From Azadirachta indica (Eukaryota; Streptophyta; Magnoliopsida; Sapindales; Meliaceae), in assembly GCA_022749755.1 (NCBI GenBank), contig CM040452.1, positions 7,892,350 to 7,956,349 on the forward strand: DNA of 64,000 nucleotides, in the 5' to 3' direction. The notes beneath the pieces were generated by a model. The model searched no databases and was not told the origin of the DNA. It was given only the letters and a program-made list of their open reading frames with translations. The translations under genes were made by a program, and so were the position numbers. Below are positions 1 through 11,199 of this stretch, one piece after another; the first letter of the stretch is position 1; each line of letters begins with the position of its first letter.

Positions 1-530
1 TTAACAAATTTCACATTGAAAAAAAGATAGACTTTTATTCATAAATAAATTTGGAAACAAATATTTTAAATATTGAAAGCTAGAATGGCCTAACCTAAAG
101 TGCCATAACATAATATCATTATCTTTGGAGTCAGAAATAGAATTCAAGCAAGTACTTTGATATCGTCTACTCAAGTCAAGTCCATCATTAAAATAATAGA
201 GGCCATTTTTTTCCTTAGCACTGCCAATCATCCTCCCTGTGGTCAAATCTTGAAACTCACAATAAGAAGAGTAAAAATTAGCTTGACATTGATGATCAAA
301 GGTAATTTTACTGATGGACAACAGATTGCAAGACAAATTGGAGACATGAAGAACATTGTGAACGGTTATCAAAGAAGTGAGTTTGACAGTTCCAATCCCG
401 GTAATTACCGAGAGTGAACCATCCGTAATTTTAACCTTTTTATTGCCTTCACAAGGACTATAAGAGGAAAACATTTTAGAGCAACCAGTCATATGATCAG
501 TTGCAACAGAATCAATTATCCAAGAAATAC
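1..530 (-). pseudogene. copia pol: protease start and GAG-pre-integrase region, partial
   Basis: The protease motif is visible at 490-530 as WIIDSVATDHMTG; the catalytic glycine of the usual D-S-G is valine, which should inactivate it. Downstream is the GAG-pre-integrase signature (NLLSISKI, then LWHFRLGHSSFQYLKYLFP) and the start of the integrase zinc-binding region, cut by the window edge. The 163-codon frame itself is uninterrupted. Integrase, reverse transcriptase and RNase H would lie outside the window. Confidence 0.85.
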
Positions 531-1663
531 AGTGACAAGAGAGTTATTCTTTTGAACCAAAGAACAAGACGGAGTTAAGGACAATTTAGAAGATTGAAAT
601 AATTTATATAAGTGCTCTAATTGCTCCTTCGTAAAAGAAACTGCATCCGAGTTGGTAGAAGGCTCCTGAATCTCCTCAGTAGTGACTTGATAAGCACGAC
701 CATCACGTTTGGCTTCCAATTTGTTGGTTTACCATGGAGCTTCCAACATGTTTCCCTCGTATGCCACAGTCTTTTGCAATGATCGCACCACGGCTTTTTA
801 CGCACATCATTGTCAGAATCACCACCTCTTGACATAAGAGCAGGACTCTCAAATTCAATGTTAAAACCAGGTTCAGTGTTGTGCAGCATGATTTTTATCC
901 TTGACTCCTCACGTCTAACCTCAGAAAATACTTCCCTAAGAGAAGGCAGTGGCTTCCTTCCAAGAATACGACCTCGAACCTCATCCAAACTTCGATTAAG
1001 GCCAGCTAAATACATGTAAAGTCTATCATTTTCCTCTTTCTTCTTACGGCGAGCGTAGTCGTTCGGATTCTCCCAAACATCATCATAACACTGATCAAGT
1101 TCCTGCCATAATGTTATCAATTCATTATAATAAGTGGTAACATCACGATTATTCTACTTTGATTTCCAAAGACTAGTTTTTAACTCAAAAATTTGAAAAG
1201 AATTCTCTAGGTCTGAATAAAGATCTCGAACGGCCTCCCAGACATCTCGAGCAGTAGGAAGAAATAGGTGAGGTGTTTCAATCGCAGATTCCATGGAATT
1301 GATGAGCCAACTAATAATAAGAGAATTTTCGGACTGCCATTTTTCTAGGTTTGGATCGCCAACAGCAAGTTTGAAAATTTCTCCAGTCAAGTGCCCGATT
1401 TTGCCTATGCCATCAATCGCCAATTTTATGGACTGAGCCCACTCGAGATAGTTATGCCCATTGAGTTTTGTACCTGTGAGAGAAAGGGCTGAATTTTGAG
1501 AATAATATTCAGCATGCACAGATGTGGAAGAAACAATAAGGTTGGTTTGAATAGTTTCAGAAGTACCGGAAGAACCGGAAGAGTCAGTAGAGTTTCTTTG
1601 AGCGCCGGTCATCGCCGGCTTATACGACATCATTATTAGTAGAAGAACAGAGAAAAAGAACAC
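516..1663 (-). pseudogene. copia gag polyprotein, broken
   Basis: The N-terminal part carries a copia gag signature (LTGTKLNGHNYLEWAQSIK, then a W-x-S-x-N-S-L-I region typical of UBN2/DUF4219 gag). The next segment continues with ELITLWQELDQC and ends in a CCHC zinc knuckle, C-x2-C-x4-H-x4-C (WCDHCKRLWHTRETCWKLHG), the RNA-binding nucleocapsid motif. A TAG at 1154-1156 separates the two segments in the same frame. After the zinc knuckle a frameshift near 715 moves the reading into the 516-719 segment. The likely initiator Met is at 1633, ten codons inside the longest open frame. Confidence 0.85.
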
Positions 1664-1693
1664 TTGTCTTTGATACCAGGTAGGTTTTTAGGA

Positions 1694-1898
1694 TGAAAAC
1701 ATCTCTACTATATTTTCTTTCATAAGAAACAAGTACAATATATATAGAAAAGAAAACCCCCACATAGAAATTCCACCAAATCAGAAAATCCTATAATTAA
1801 TAAATCTCTAGGCTAGAAAATAAGAAACAAAAAGATAATCAAATCTGCAATAATTAATTCAAATTTTGTTTTCTAACTTATTTCTTAAAAATCTGACA
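1694..1898 (-). repeat. 5' LTR of the truncated copia element
   Basis: The sequence reads TGTCAG... on the minus strand from 1898 and ends near ...GTTTTCA at 1694. About 15 bases further on lies TGGTATCA (1671-1678), the usual copia primer-binding start complementary to initiator tRNA-Met. The inner boundary is uncertain because no second LTR is in the window for comparison. It could extend to about 1680. Confidence 0.65.
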
Positions 1899-3680
1899 AT
1901 TATTTTTCAAGAAACCACTCATAAGTGTATTGAATGTAATTACATTCGGATGCAAACCCTTTTTATCCATATCTAACAACATAACACTTGCCTTTTCCAG
2001 CTTTCCTTTCCTTCTTTACAAAGCCCTTTGATCATGATGTTATATATTACCACATTCAGCATCAAGTGATAATGAGGCAGTTTCTGAAATAACTCCCAGG
2101 CAGTTTCAAATCTCTCTGCTCTACACAATCCATCAACAAGACAACTAACCATTTCAATGCTCATCTTAAACTTGCAATTCTCTAAATTATAAAATAGTTC
2201 CAATGCTTTTGAATGATAACCATTCTTTCAAAGACCGTCAATTAAAATAGCATATGTATGTGAATTAGGTACAACTTTATTCACTTTCACATCATCAAAC
2301 AACTTTTGTGCATCTTCCATCTTACTTACCTGAAGGAGCCCAGCTAACAAGGCGGTATACGTAATAATTGTTGGCCGAATTCCTTTTGATACCATTTCCC
2401 TGTATAGAATCATAGCCTCCTCTACTTTTCCTTTTTTGCAATACCCATTGATCAAAATACTGTAGGTATAAACATCAGGTTTACAACCCGTACTCGACAT
2501 GGAAAGAAAGAGCTTCCTAGCATCATTAATTTTACCTAACAAACAAAAACCATCCAACAACATAGTATAAGTAATTATATCGGGATTAACACTTCTTTGT
2601 ATCATCATTTGTAACAATACATTTGCTTCATCTATGCTCCCTTTCTTGCAAAGTTCATGAATCATCACACTAAAACTCACCACATTGGATTGTACACCTG
2701 GATCTAACATCTCAATAAATAAACATTTAGCTTCATCCCAACCACCAACACAACAAAAACCATAAATTAAAGAGTTGTAAGCAAACACATTTGGGTTAAT
2801 GTTGCTACTCTTCATATCCAAAAACAATTCTTTTGCATCATCTACAAATCCGTTTTTACAAAGACCGTCAATTAGAGAGCCATAGATAACTACATTTGGA
2901 TTAATTCCAGAACCCTTCATTTCCAAAAATAGTTCTTTTGCCTTATCTACAAACCCATCTTTACAAAGGTCATTGATGATAGTACCATAAATAACAACAT
3001 CAGGCTTACACATACCATCAAATGCAGCATTGCCATTAGCCATTTCTTCGAATACCTTTAAAGCAAGACTTGTATTACCTGCCAGACACAACCCATTGAT
3101 CAAAGTCCCACAGGAAATCAAATTAGGCTTACAACCAAGGGCAATCATTTTCCTGAACAGCTTAGTTGCTTCTAAAACCCTCCGCTCCACGCACAAACCT
3201 CTAATCAAAGTAGTAAATGTGGTAACGTTTGGGCTAAACCCCATCCTCAAATTCCTCCCCAAAACCAAAAAGCCATCAGAAACCCTCTTCATATTGCAAC
3301 AGAAATTAACCAAAATGTTCAAAGAAATGAAGTCTAACACCAAGCCTCCAGTTGAACTCAGTCTCTTGTAAAGCAAAACAACAGTATCATAATGTCTTTT
3401 CTTCACAAGTGCAGAAAATAAAATACTGAACGATAAAATTGAAGAAATGGGTTGGGTATGAATCATGTAATCAAAGAAGAGAAGAGCTTCATTCAAAGTG
3501 AAGTTACCTGATTTGCAGTTGTCTTTCAGGAATTTTTGAAGAAGAGTTTGGTTCAGGGGCTCTCTGGACAATGATGAAAGTTCAGTTCCTGAATTTGAAG
3601 TTGTGAAAGACAGTGAGGGAGTAAATGGAAATGGAAGTTTACAGGTTAAAGCTGTTATTGAAGAAGAATAAGAATGTAAT
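1899..3680 (-). pseudogene. Restorer-of-fertility-like PPR protein, pseudogene 1
   Basis: This is a P-class pentatricopeptide repeat protein of the Rf-like kind, a family that binds organellar (usually mitochondrial) RNA. Ten or more 35-residue repeats are visible, with the consensus V(V/I)-x-Y-x-x-L-I-x-G-L-C-K-x-G and A-x-x-L-F-x-E-M. The main open frame is 2228-3571. It has no in-frame ATG before the repeats: an upstream presequence-like stretch (LPFPFTPSLSFTTSNSGTE) runs into a stop near 3678. A TGA at 2228-2230 replaces the Arg codon of the sister copy; reading continues at 1973-2227, shifts frame near 2000, and at 1899 is cut by the copia LTR. With a stop, a frameshift and an insertion it cannot make a full protein. 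It aligns with the 9.2-11.2 kb copy along its whole length. Confidence 0.9.
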
Positions 3681-3689
3681 CATATTAAA

Positions 3690-4490
3690 TTACTCTCTCC
3701 ATCATGCACAGAAACCATGCCACAGACAAGCTTTTAGTCAACTATTAAATGACAACAATGCATCACTTCCAATTCATTATTTTTAGGCATCAAATATTCG
3801 TATCTAAGCATCTGCAGAAAGTGTAATGTTAAATGAGTACCTTTTAGGCTAACCATCTCCCCTCCCGTCACTTTAACTTTGTCTAGATTTATACATTTTT
3901 GTCTCAATACTAGGTTCCAGGATACTACCACAAGAAAGACCTTTTTCTTTCTTAATTCTGATTAACAATGTCTGCATCAAGATATCTTCTTACCAGTTAA
4001 ATTGGTAGAACAAGAACAACCAACAGAAACTTATCAGTAACCTCATTCAGTTAGCTTCCAGGTAAACAGTGCATAAAGCAAGAATCTAGGGGCATGTTTT
4101 CTATTATTTTTCAAAGCCAATTAACATTTGCATTTTCTAAAATCAAAGAAAATACTGTTTGATTGCTGTTTTTCAAAAAAGATTTATACAACAAAAGATA
4201 TGAGTTTATACTTCTTAACTATAAAATAGAAAAATTTTAGCTATTTTCCTCAGTTTTGTAAAACAACAAGCAAACTACTTAAAACTTGTCGCTACTATAA
4301 TTTAATTTACTAAGAATAATGTATCATTAGATATTACAGTTGTATAAAAAATAAATAGTATAAATCTGAAAATTGAAGATGATATACTATAATATTTTAT
4401 TGTCTTCTATCTAGTACTTTGGTACTGTTTATCCACAATCTCAGAAAAAATTTAAAAAAAATAAGAGAAGAAACTAAAAAGTATGCACCG
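3690..4490. other. Intergenic, no gene recognised
   Basis: This is the upstream flank of PPR pseudogene 1. It is AT-rich, with short open frames showing no family resemblance and no repeat structure I can support. Confidence 0.6.
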
Positions 4491-4492
4491 GC

Positions 4493-4850
4493 AATACTAG
4501 CCAAGGGTCATGCTTTACAGCAAACTTGTAGATTCCAGCTAAGAACCATATGGATTGCTACCAAGAACAAATTACAACCCACCCAATAAAAAATGTTAAG
4601 CTGACCTCCAAAGAGTTCACTGCATCGGCCAGATTGTCGAACATAGAAGCCATGCTTATTGAAAATCATCATCTTCTGGTCTTGTAGAATTTTTGACAGC
4701 AAATGAAGGAAGTAAATTCAGTGACAATGCCAAAAGTGGATGCATCTGGCATCACATTTCTCTCCGCCATTTTGTGAAGAAGTTCAAGCACCTTTCGGGT
4801 ATCATTATTTTTCAAGAAACCAGCTTTTGGGTATCCTTTCGAGTAAGTTG
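4493..4850 (-). pseudogene. PPR gene 3'-end fragment
   Basis: On the minus strand from about 4840 the sequence reads FLKNNDTRKVLELLHKMAER, the C-terminal PPR repeat seen in pseudogene 2 (KNNDMQKVVEFLHSMAER). Frameshifts and stops follow through a tail matching the end of pseudogene 2 (9247-9400). The repeats that should precede it are missing; sequence above about 4850 is unrelated. It is the truncated end of another cluster member and closely resembles the fragment at 14.1-14.3 kb. Confidence 0.8.
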
Positions 4851-6470
4851 ATTCTAAACATTTGAACGCTTCAAATTATAGTTTCATGCACAGTCTTTAC
4901 TCGAAACTACTATTTCATGCAACTCGAATGTTTGAAACCATTCTCACTCGAAGCTATAAGGGCATTTTTATCCGATTTAAGTAAATTTGAACATTTTTGA
5001 ATGACTTTTATGAAAGAGATTTTTTAATTTTGTTTATGAAGTTGGAACATTTTCGATTATTTTCAAAGAAAAGGGTATATGCAAAAAAATAGTTTTTTTT
5101 AAGCTTTTGATCACAAAGAGATTAGGAAACACACAAAACATAGAAGTGTGTAATACATAAAAAGAAAAGGAGAAATTCATATGAAGAGAGAGCGAATTGT
5201 ACAAGCAGAAGCCTAAGTTCTCTCTTTTTATCTTATCTTTGATAAACCCACCTAGCGAGAAGAGATTTGATATATTTTTTGATATAGTAGAAGCAGTACC
5301 AAATTGATTTTTTTTTTTTTTCTGTTTTAAATTTTTCGGGTCAAAAAATTGAGCTCTTTTCTGGTTGTCTAATTGTTTACTTTTCTGGCATTCTACTTTA
5401 ACTACTTTTATGATACAGAATCCTTATTTTAATCACACAAAAAGCTAAGAAAAATATCCGCAATGTGTTTGGTGGCTTTTCTTGACAAAATGGTGCCAAA
5501 TGTAAATATTGTTTGGAGTTTATTTTCTTGTGTGAATTAAGAGAGAATACACTTTAACTTGCGTGATTAAATTGAAGTCGATAAATTATTTGATTTTGAA
5601 GTCTAGATAAAAAACTGACTTAATAGTATAAAATAGTGTATAATACTGAAAATACACAATTGCAAAATTTGGTCACCATAGGTACTATTAAACTCTAAAT
5701 TTCTTAATACGCTTAATGATAGAATTATTTTCGAGAAATGAGTACAAACATGATTTATAGGTGGAATAACTTGGAATAAAACTCAACATTGATAGAAATA
5801 TTTGATTGAATCTTCAAATGGGATGGGTCATTAAATGAACATGAAAAATTAAAACCAATTAAAAAAAAAAAAAGGTATCCATTTCCCTATGAGGTCTTTC
5901 ATCTATAATACTTGTAGTATATACGTTATCTAAGATATTTCTCAGCTATATACATGGTCTTTATTTTCTACTATGGATTAGTATTTAAAATAGAAAGCAT
6001 AAAGGGACTACCCCAACTGAGATTGTTTTTCTAGTTTAGGCACTCATTTATAGAAAGAGGGAACAAAGGGATGTTTTGATAAGTCGAGCTCAATGAACCA
6101 ACTCCGGAAAAATGGTCTCATAAAATATCAAATGCTTGAAAGTTGTTCCTAAGAATCATCTCGTACAAGCACCTTGGATACCAGATCTCCAAAGCAAAGG
6201 CTGAAGAGGAGAAAAAGGGAAAAAACTGTATTAACAGCACAAACATAACACAAAAAGAAAAACACCAATACAAGCTACTGCAACCACACCCAAGCTGCAA
6301 AAGCCACAACCCAGCAGCAGAGAAGCAGAACCAAAAGGAGTAGCTCAGCAGAGAAAGAGCAATAGAGAAGCAAAACCAGAAGCAGAGAGCTCAAAAACAA
6401 GGGGGAAAAAAAAAGCAGCAGGGAAGCACTTTCAAAGCATCTTTCTATCATAAACTAATGCCATCGGGAT
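4851..6470. other. Intergenic, with a segment shared with 51.6-52.0 kb
   Basis: No gene is visible. From about 5900 to 6260 the sequence is recognisably similar to 51610-52010 (shared blocks around ATGAACCAACT, AATGGTCTCATAAAA, GCTTGAAAGTTGTT and CCTTGGATACCA). A shorter relative lies at 8810-8910. From 6300 to 6430 the DNA is purine-rich with many CAGCAG and AAGCAG triplets. Confidence 0.6.
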
Positions 6471-6690
6471 CCTTGTTAACTAAGTAATTACATGCTGGAT
6501 TAAGAATGCTCTCTGGTCTCATCCGTTGACATGGTCTATGAACTCAACTTCCTTTTGGGCATTAAAAAAACTTACGTTACCTATTGTTACGCCTTCTTTC
6601 TTGATGCATTCAGAACCACGCTTAGATCAAGAAGTTCCAGGAGATTTCCTTGTTCTTGCTGGACATCTGTAACCAATGCAAACACTGCAT
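6470..6690. repeat. PPR 3'-flank repeat, copy 1
   Basis: This matches 8930-9180 and 13825-14020, sharing AAGAATGCTCT-TGGTC and, further on, GATCAAGAAGTTCCAGGAGATT. In the other two places the segment lies just beyond a PPR 3' end, so it is probably downstream flank duplicated along with the PPR genes. Confidence 0.65.
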
Positions 6691-6718
6691 AAGCTTCTGC
6701 TTTGGAAAAATTCAATTC

Positions 6719-8128
6719 TCACCTCCTTCTCATGGCTGCACTGCTGGAACCACACCCATTTTTCTTCTCAGCAGATGTAGAACTGCTTTTTCCTTGGCCA
6801 CCTGACTTGGTCTTGGCAACTGAATTCTCTGTTCTCCGTAGTTCTACTTGTGCCTGAAAATATTAGGGATAGATTAAAAGTCATCAATAATATAGCAGTG
6901 ACAAGTGGGTTCCAGTATAAGTAGAAATATCTAGGTACCAACCTTTGCAATTCAGACTTTTCAGTTCAGACAGCAGGTTCTCACCATTTGTTTCGTCTAC
7001 TGACAAATTTAAAAAAGGAAGTCAACACCATAACTACAGAAAATAGAAGAAAGGATGAGGTTCTGGCAGCACTGACATGCCAGCAAATTTTTTTCTTTTC
7101 TTATTAAAGGACACTAATGAATTTTCACAAGCATAAGGCAACACACTGCTTTGTAACAATATTTGATTGATGAGAATAAATCAATAGGTAGCACCTACAA
7201 TGCCTAGTTCAGATTTTTATATGGAACTGAAAATTTTTATATTCAAGCAGGAGTCTCCAAAAACAGGAATGGTAAATCCACATCAGAAAATACTTTCTAC
7301 ATGCAGCGCTCGTTCATCTCATTCCTTCCAATCAATGTGATTGGCAATAACCCCAATGTAACAGGAATGTCAAAATGGTATTTCCAACAAGCAAAACAAT
7401 GTGCAAGCAGCACAAGTAAACAACTGAATCTAATTCAAACATAATCCATTCACAATTTTGATGCCTATATGCTGAGCCATTTTATTCTTGTTTGCGTATT
7501 CAGGTTGAGGCTATGAAGATAATGACTATTGGTAGTCCAGGTATTGGATTGCATTAAAATTGTGTGAAAGAGGATTAGGAAAGTGCCAGTGCCTCAACAC
7601 TCTTGGTTAACAACTACTCAAAAGGACAAGAGGACATAATAACGGAATGCAGCAGAAGAGTTGACCATGTGATGACAAACCAATTGAAATTTGCACACAA
7701 GACTAAAGTTTACCTGCATCCTTTGTGTCTGAAGAATTTTCTTCTTCACCATTTGCCAATTTATCCTTATTCTCTTCTTCTGCTCTATTGTCATACTGTC
7801 CTAGAATTGCAGCAATCTGCTTGATGGTTGCCTTTTTCTTTCCCAGTAGTTGGACTGGATCAGCAGCTGGTACCATACATTCTTGTTAGAGCTGCTTTTA
7901 CAGCTGGTGGAATGCCTTCCAGTGGATTTGCATGCCGCTGATGCACAAAATATACATAAATAACCTCGAAGTATGAAAACACTAGTAATATCATTTTGTA
8001 CATTAAGTAGGTCTGGTACCAAAAATTTAATTTTGAGATTTCAACGATAGTATCAAATTCCTCCTGGCTAATGAACTAAACATCCATGAACTCCGCAGCT
8101 TTCTTAATAGCTACATCCTGGTCATCAA
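6719..8128 (-). pseudogene. RFC1: Replication factor C large subunit (RFC1), C-terminal pseudogene fragment
   Basis: RFC1 is the large subunit of the nuclear clamp loader that puts PCNA on DNA. Four pieces of its C-terminus lie in order on the minus strand. Piece A is about 8030-8128 (FISQEEFDTIVEISK, preceded by an in-frame TAG). Piece B is 7714-7937 (ANPLEGIPPAVKAALTR, a frameshift, then KKKATIKQIAAIL and ENSSDTKDA). Piece C is 6943-6999 (VDETNGENLLSELKSLN). Piece D is 6719-6853 (a Ser/Gly/Lys-rich tail ending AAMRRR and a stop). Splice-like borders remain: B and C join in phase to give Val, while C to D is out of frame. Introns are kept, so this is a DNA-level copy, not a retrocopy. The BRCT, AAA+ and most collar parts are absent. 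Recognition rests on family knowledge of the RFC1 tail. Confidence 0.82.
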
Positions 8129-8930
8129 ATCATACAGAAAATAACAATCACAAAAAGGTTTCTGGAGAACCCGTTTCAAAGTAGTAAAAAGCAAAGGTTT
8201 CCTTCAAATGGCCAAGTCCCAATATCACCTAAAATGATAAGTCATAGCAAGATGCTTGCTAAGTAAGATGAAATAACAACAACTCAAAGTACTTAATCAA
8301 TATATCAAAAATCTATCCAACACAATTTCACATCAAGGATTACGTCAATCTTCAATCATGCATCAAATCTCTTAGAAATTTAATATTGATGGTGGATTGA
8401 TGAAAAATAGAGATGACTTTTCCATATTGAACACTTGACTTAGGGATAGAGAGTATATATAATTGGGAAGATTCTTCTTACCTGCAAGCACAGATTCACT
8501 CAAGCTCTAGTAAGTAAGAAGCTATCATTTGCTGAGAATAAGTGAGAGACAGAAAGCTAAGAATGTCCAAATTAATATTGGACACCATGAATTAGTCTAT
8601 TTTGCTATGTTGTATTCAATAAAGAAGAAAATGCAATATCCAGTTAGAAAGAGATTAATTATATAATAAAATTTTGAGTAACTCTATATCTAAACTACAG
8701 CATTCTGCATCTTCAATCAGACACAATGCAAAGTTATACTTAGGAATTTGTTGCACTTGAAGACACTGAAGATGTTTGAAAGTGCAAAAAATTTTGACAT
8801 GCTGGAAGCACAAAAATGGTCTCATAGAAAATTACATTCTTGAAAGTTGATAAATAATCATCTCCTACAACCCTGGATACCAAATTCCCCATAGTATAGA
8901 TATATAACATAATCAATACATGAAGCAATG
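8129..8930. other. Intergenic between the RFC1 fragment and PPR pseudogene 2
   Basis: No coding signal was found. At 8810-8910 there is a diverged copy of the segment also seen at 6090-6190 and 51800-51900. Confidence 0.5.
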
Positions 8931-9200
8931 CCTGATTAAGAATGCTCTATGGTCACATCAGTGTTTTTGACAGAAACAGAGGAATTAGTCCATACTGCTT
9001 TCATTGTTATGATTCTTTGCACCTGACTTTCTTTTTATGCATAAAAAATTATATTAATCAATGTCATGACTTCTTTCTTGGAGAATTTGGAACCACAATG
9101 GATCAAGAAGTTCCAGGAGATTCCTCGATCTTTGTGGACATATGCCTATACTTCCAGGTAGCAAAGAACAAGAAAATGTGAAGATGAATATTATTCACAA
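8930..9200. repeat. PPR 3'-flank repeat, copy 2
   Basis: This lies directly downstream (minus-strand sense) of PPR pseudogene 2. It shares AATGCTCT-TGGTC and GATCAAGAAGTTCCAGGAGATT blocks with 6470-6690, and a more diverged version with 13825-14020. Its position fixes the meaning of the other two copies as PPR-gene flank. Confidence 0.65.
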
Positions 9201-9246
9201 TCTTGAATTAATATACAAAGAAGAAATTGTAAAATATGCACTTGCA

Positions 9247-11196
9247 TCAGTAGCCAATGACCACACTTACAGCAAACTTGTTGGCATTCAAAGAGTTCAC
9301 TGCATTGCCACTGCTGAAAATGGGTGTCATGCTTATTGGCATTGATAATCTACTGCCTGTAGAATCTTTGACAGCAATTGCAGGAAGCAAATTCAGATTT
9401 TCACGATATTTTTCATCCTTTACAAGTAATTCTACAACTATGGAAAATGTAGATTCATCTGGCATCACATTTCTTTCTGCCATGCTGTGAAGAAATTCTA
9501 CCACTTTCTGCATATCATTATTTTTCTAAAAGCTGCGCATAAGCATGTCAAATGTGACGACATCTGGAAACACACCTTCTTTATCCATATCCAGCAAAAT
9601 ATTACTCACCTTTTCCAATTGTCCTTCTTTACAAAGCCCATTGATCATGATGTTATATGTTACCACATCTGGCACCAAACTATATTCAGGAAGATTGTGA
9701 AATAACTTCCAAGCAATCTTGAACCTCCCAGCTTTATACATTCCGTCAACAAGACAATTGACAACTTCAATCCTCAGCTCAAACTTGCGATTCTTTAAAT
9801 TATAAAATGTTTCCAATGCCTCTGAAAAATAACCATTCTTACGAAGACTGTCAATTAAAATAGCATATGTCAATGAATCAGGTACAACCTTATTCACATT
9901 CATCTAATCAAACAGCTTTTGTGCATCTTCCATCTTAGTTGCCTGAAGCAATGCAGCTAACAAGGTAGTATATGTAGCAGTTGTTCGCTGAATTCCTTTT
10001 GATGCCATTTCGTTGTATAGACTCATAGCTTCCTCTAGTTCTCCCTTTTTACAATGCCCATTGATCAGAATACTGTAGCTATAAACATCAGGTTTACAAA
10101 CCCTTGCTCGTTATTGAAATAAAGAGCTTCCTAGCATCATCAATTCTACCTACCAAACAAAAACCATCCAACAGCAAATTATATGTAAATATATTAGGAT
10201 TCACATTTCTTTCTATCATCATTTTTAACAATTCATTTGCTTCATCTATCCTCCCTTTCTTGCAAAGTTTATCGATCATCACACTAAAAGTCACCACATT
10301 GGGCTGCACACCTTGATCTAACATCTCAATAAATAAACCTTTAACTTCATTCCAGTTATAAAAAAGCGACAAAAACCATGAATTAGAGAGCAGTAAACAA
10401 CCACGTCTGGATTAATTCCAGAACCCTTCATTTCCAAAAATAATTCTTTTGCCTTATCCACAAACCTATCCTTACAAAGCCGGTTGATGATAGTACCATA
10501 AATAACAATATCAGGCTTACACATACCACCAAATGCAGCGTTTCTTCGAATACCTTTAGAGCAAGACTTGTATTACCTACTACCTACTAGACACAACCCA
10601 TTGATCAAAGTCCAACAAGAAATCACATTAGTCTTACAACCAAAGGCAATCATTTTCCTGAGCAGCTTACTCGCTTCTAAAACCCTCCGCTCCATACACA
10701 AACCTTTAATCAAAGCAGTATATGTCGCAACATCCGGGCTAAAACCGATACTTAGAATCCTCCCCATATTGCAACAGCAGTTAAGCAAAATGTTCAAAGA
10801 AATGAAATCTAGCACCAAGCCTCCAGTTGAAATCAGACTCTTGTAAAGCAAAACATCAGTATCATAATGTTTTTTCTTAACAAGTGCAGAAAACAAAATA
10901 TTGAATGAGAAAATTGGAGAAATGGGTTGTGTACGAATCATGTAATCAAAGAAGAGAAGAGCTTCATTCAAAGTGAAGTTACCTGATTTGCAGTTTTCTT
11001 TGACGAATTTCTGTAGAAGAGTTCGGCTCAGGGATTTTCTGGACAAAGCCGACGAGGGTTCAGTTCCCGAATTTGAAGTTGTGTCAGACAGTGAGGGAGT
11101 AAATGAAAATGGAAGTTTGTAATTTAAAACTAAAACTGTTGTTGAAGGAAACCAAATTCTGGGAACCATGTTAGATGCTTCTACGTACGGGATCAA
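9247..11196 (-). pseudogene. Restorer-of-fertility-like PPR protein, pseudogene 2
   Basis: A second P-class Rf-like PPR gene starts at ATG 11196 with a presequence-like N-terminus (ILM-poor, Ser/Thr/Pro-rich, LPFSFTPSLSDTTSNSGTE), then PPR repeats to the end at 9247. Breaks are seen at about 10573-10590, where a short duplicated GTAGTAG-type insertion shifts frame; near 10370 and 10100, frameshifts; at about 9904, TAG inside an LFD-MNVNKVV context; and at about 9526, TAG inside MRSF-KNND. Open segments are 10573-11196, 10318-10524, 10094-10372, 9526-9903 and 9247-9513. It preserves both termini that pseudogene 1 lacks, so it is the better guide to the ancestral protein of roughly 620-640 residues (my estimate). 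Confidence 0.9.
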
Positions 11197-11199
11197 ATG

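Larger units (their letters stand above)
1..1898 (-). mobile_element. Ty1/copia retrotransposon, 5' half, inserted in a PPR gene
   Basis: The order on the minus strand is 5' LTR, tRNA-Met-type primer site, gag with zinc knuckle, protease start, then the GAG-pre-integrase region running off the window at base 1. That is the 5' half of a copia element. The LTR begins TGTCAG at 1898, exactly where PPR coding sequence (codons for a Leu-Lys-Asn-Asn stretch) breaks off, so it interrupted the neighbouring PPR gene. The element is dead: an in-frame TAG lies at 1154-1156 in gag, a frameshift near 715, and the protease active-site triad Asp-Ser-Gly reads Asp-Ser-Val near 505-525. The far end and target-site duplication are outside the window. 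Confidence 0.9.
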
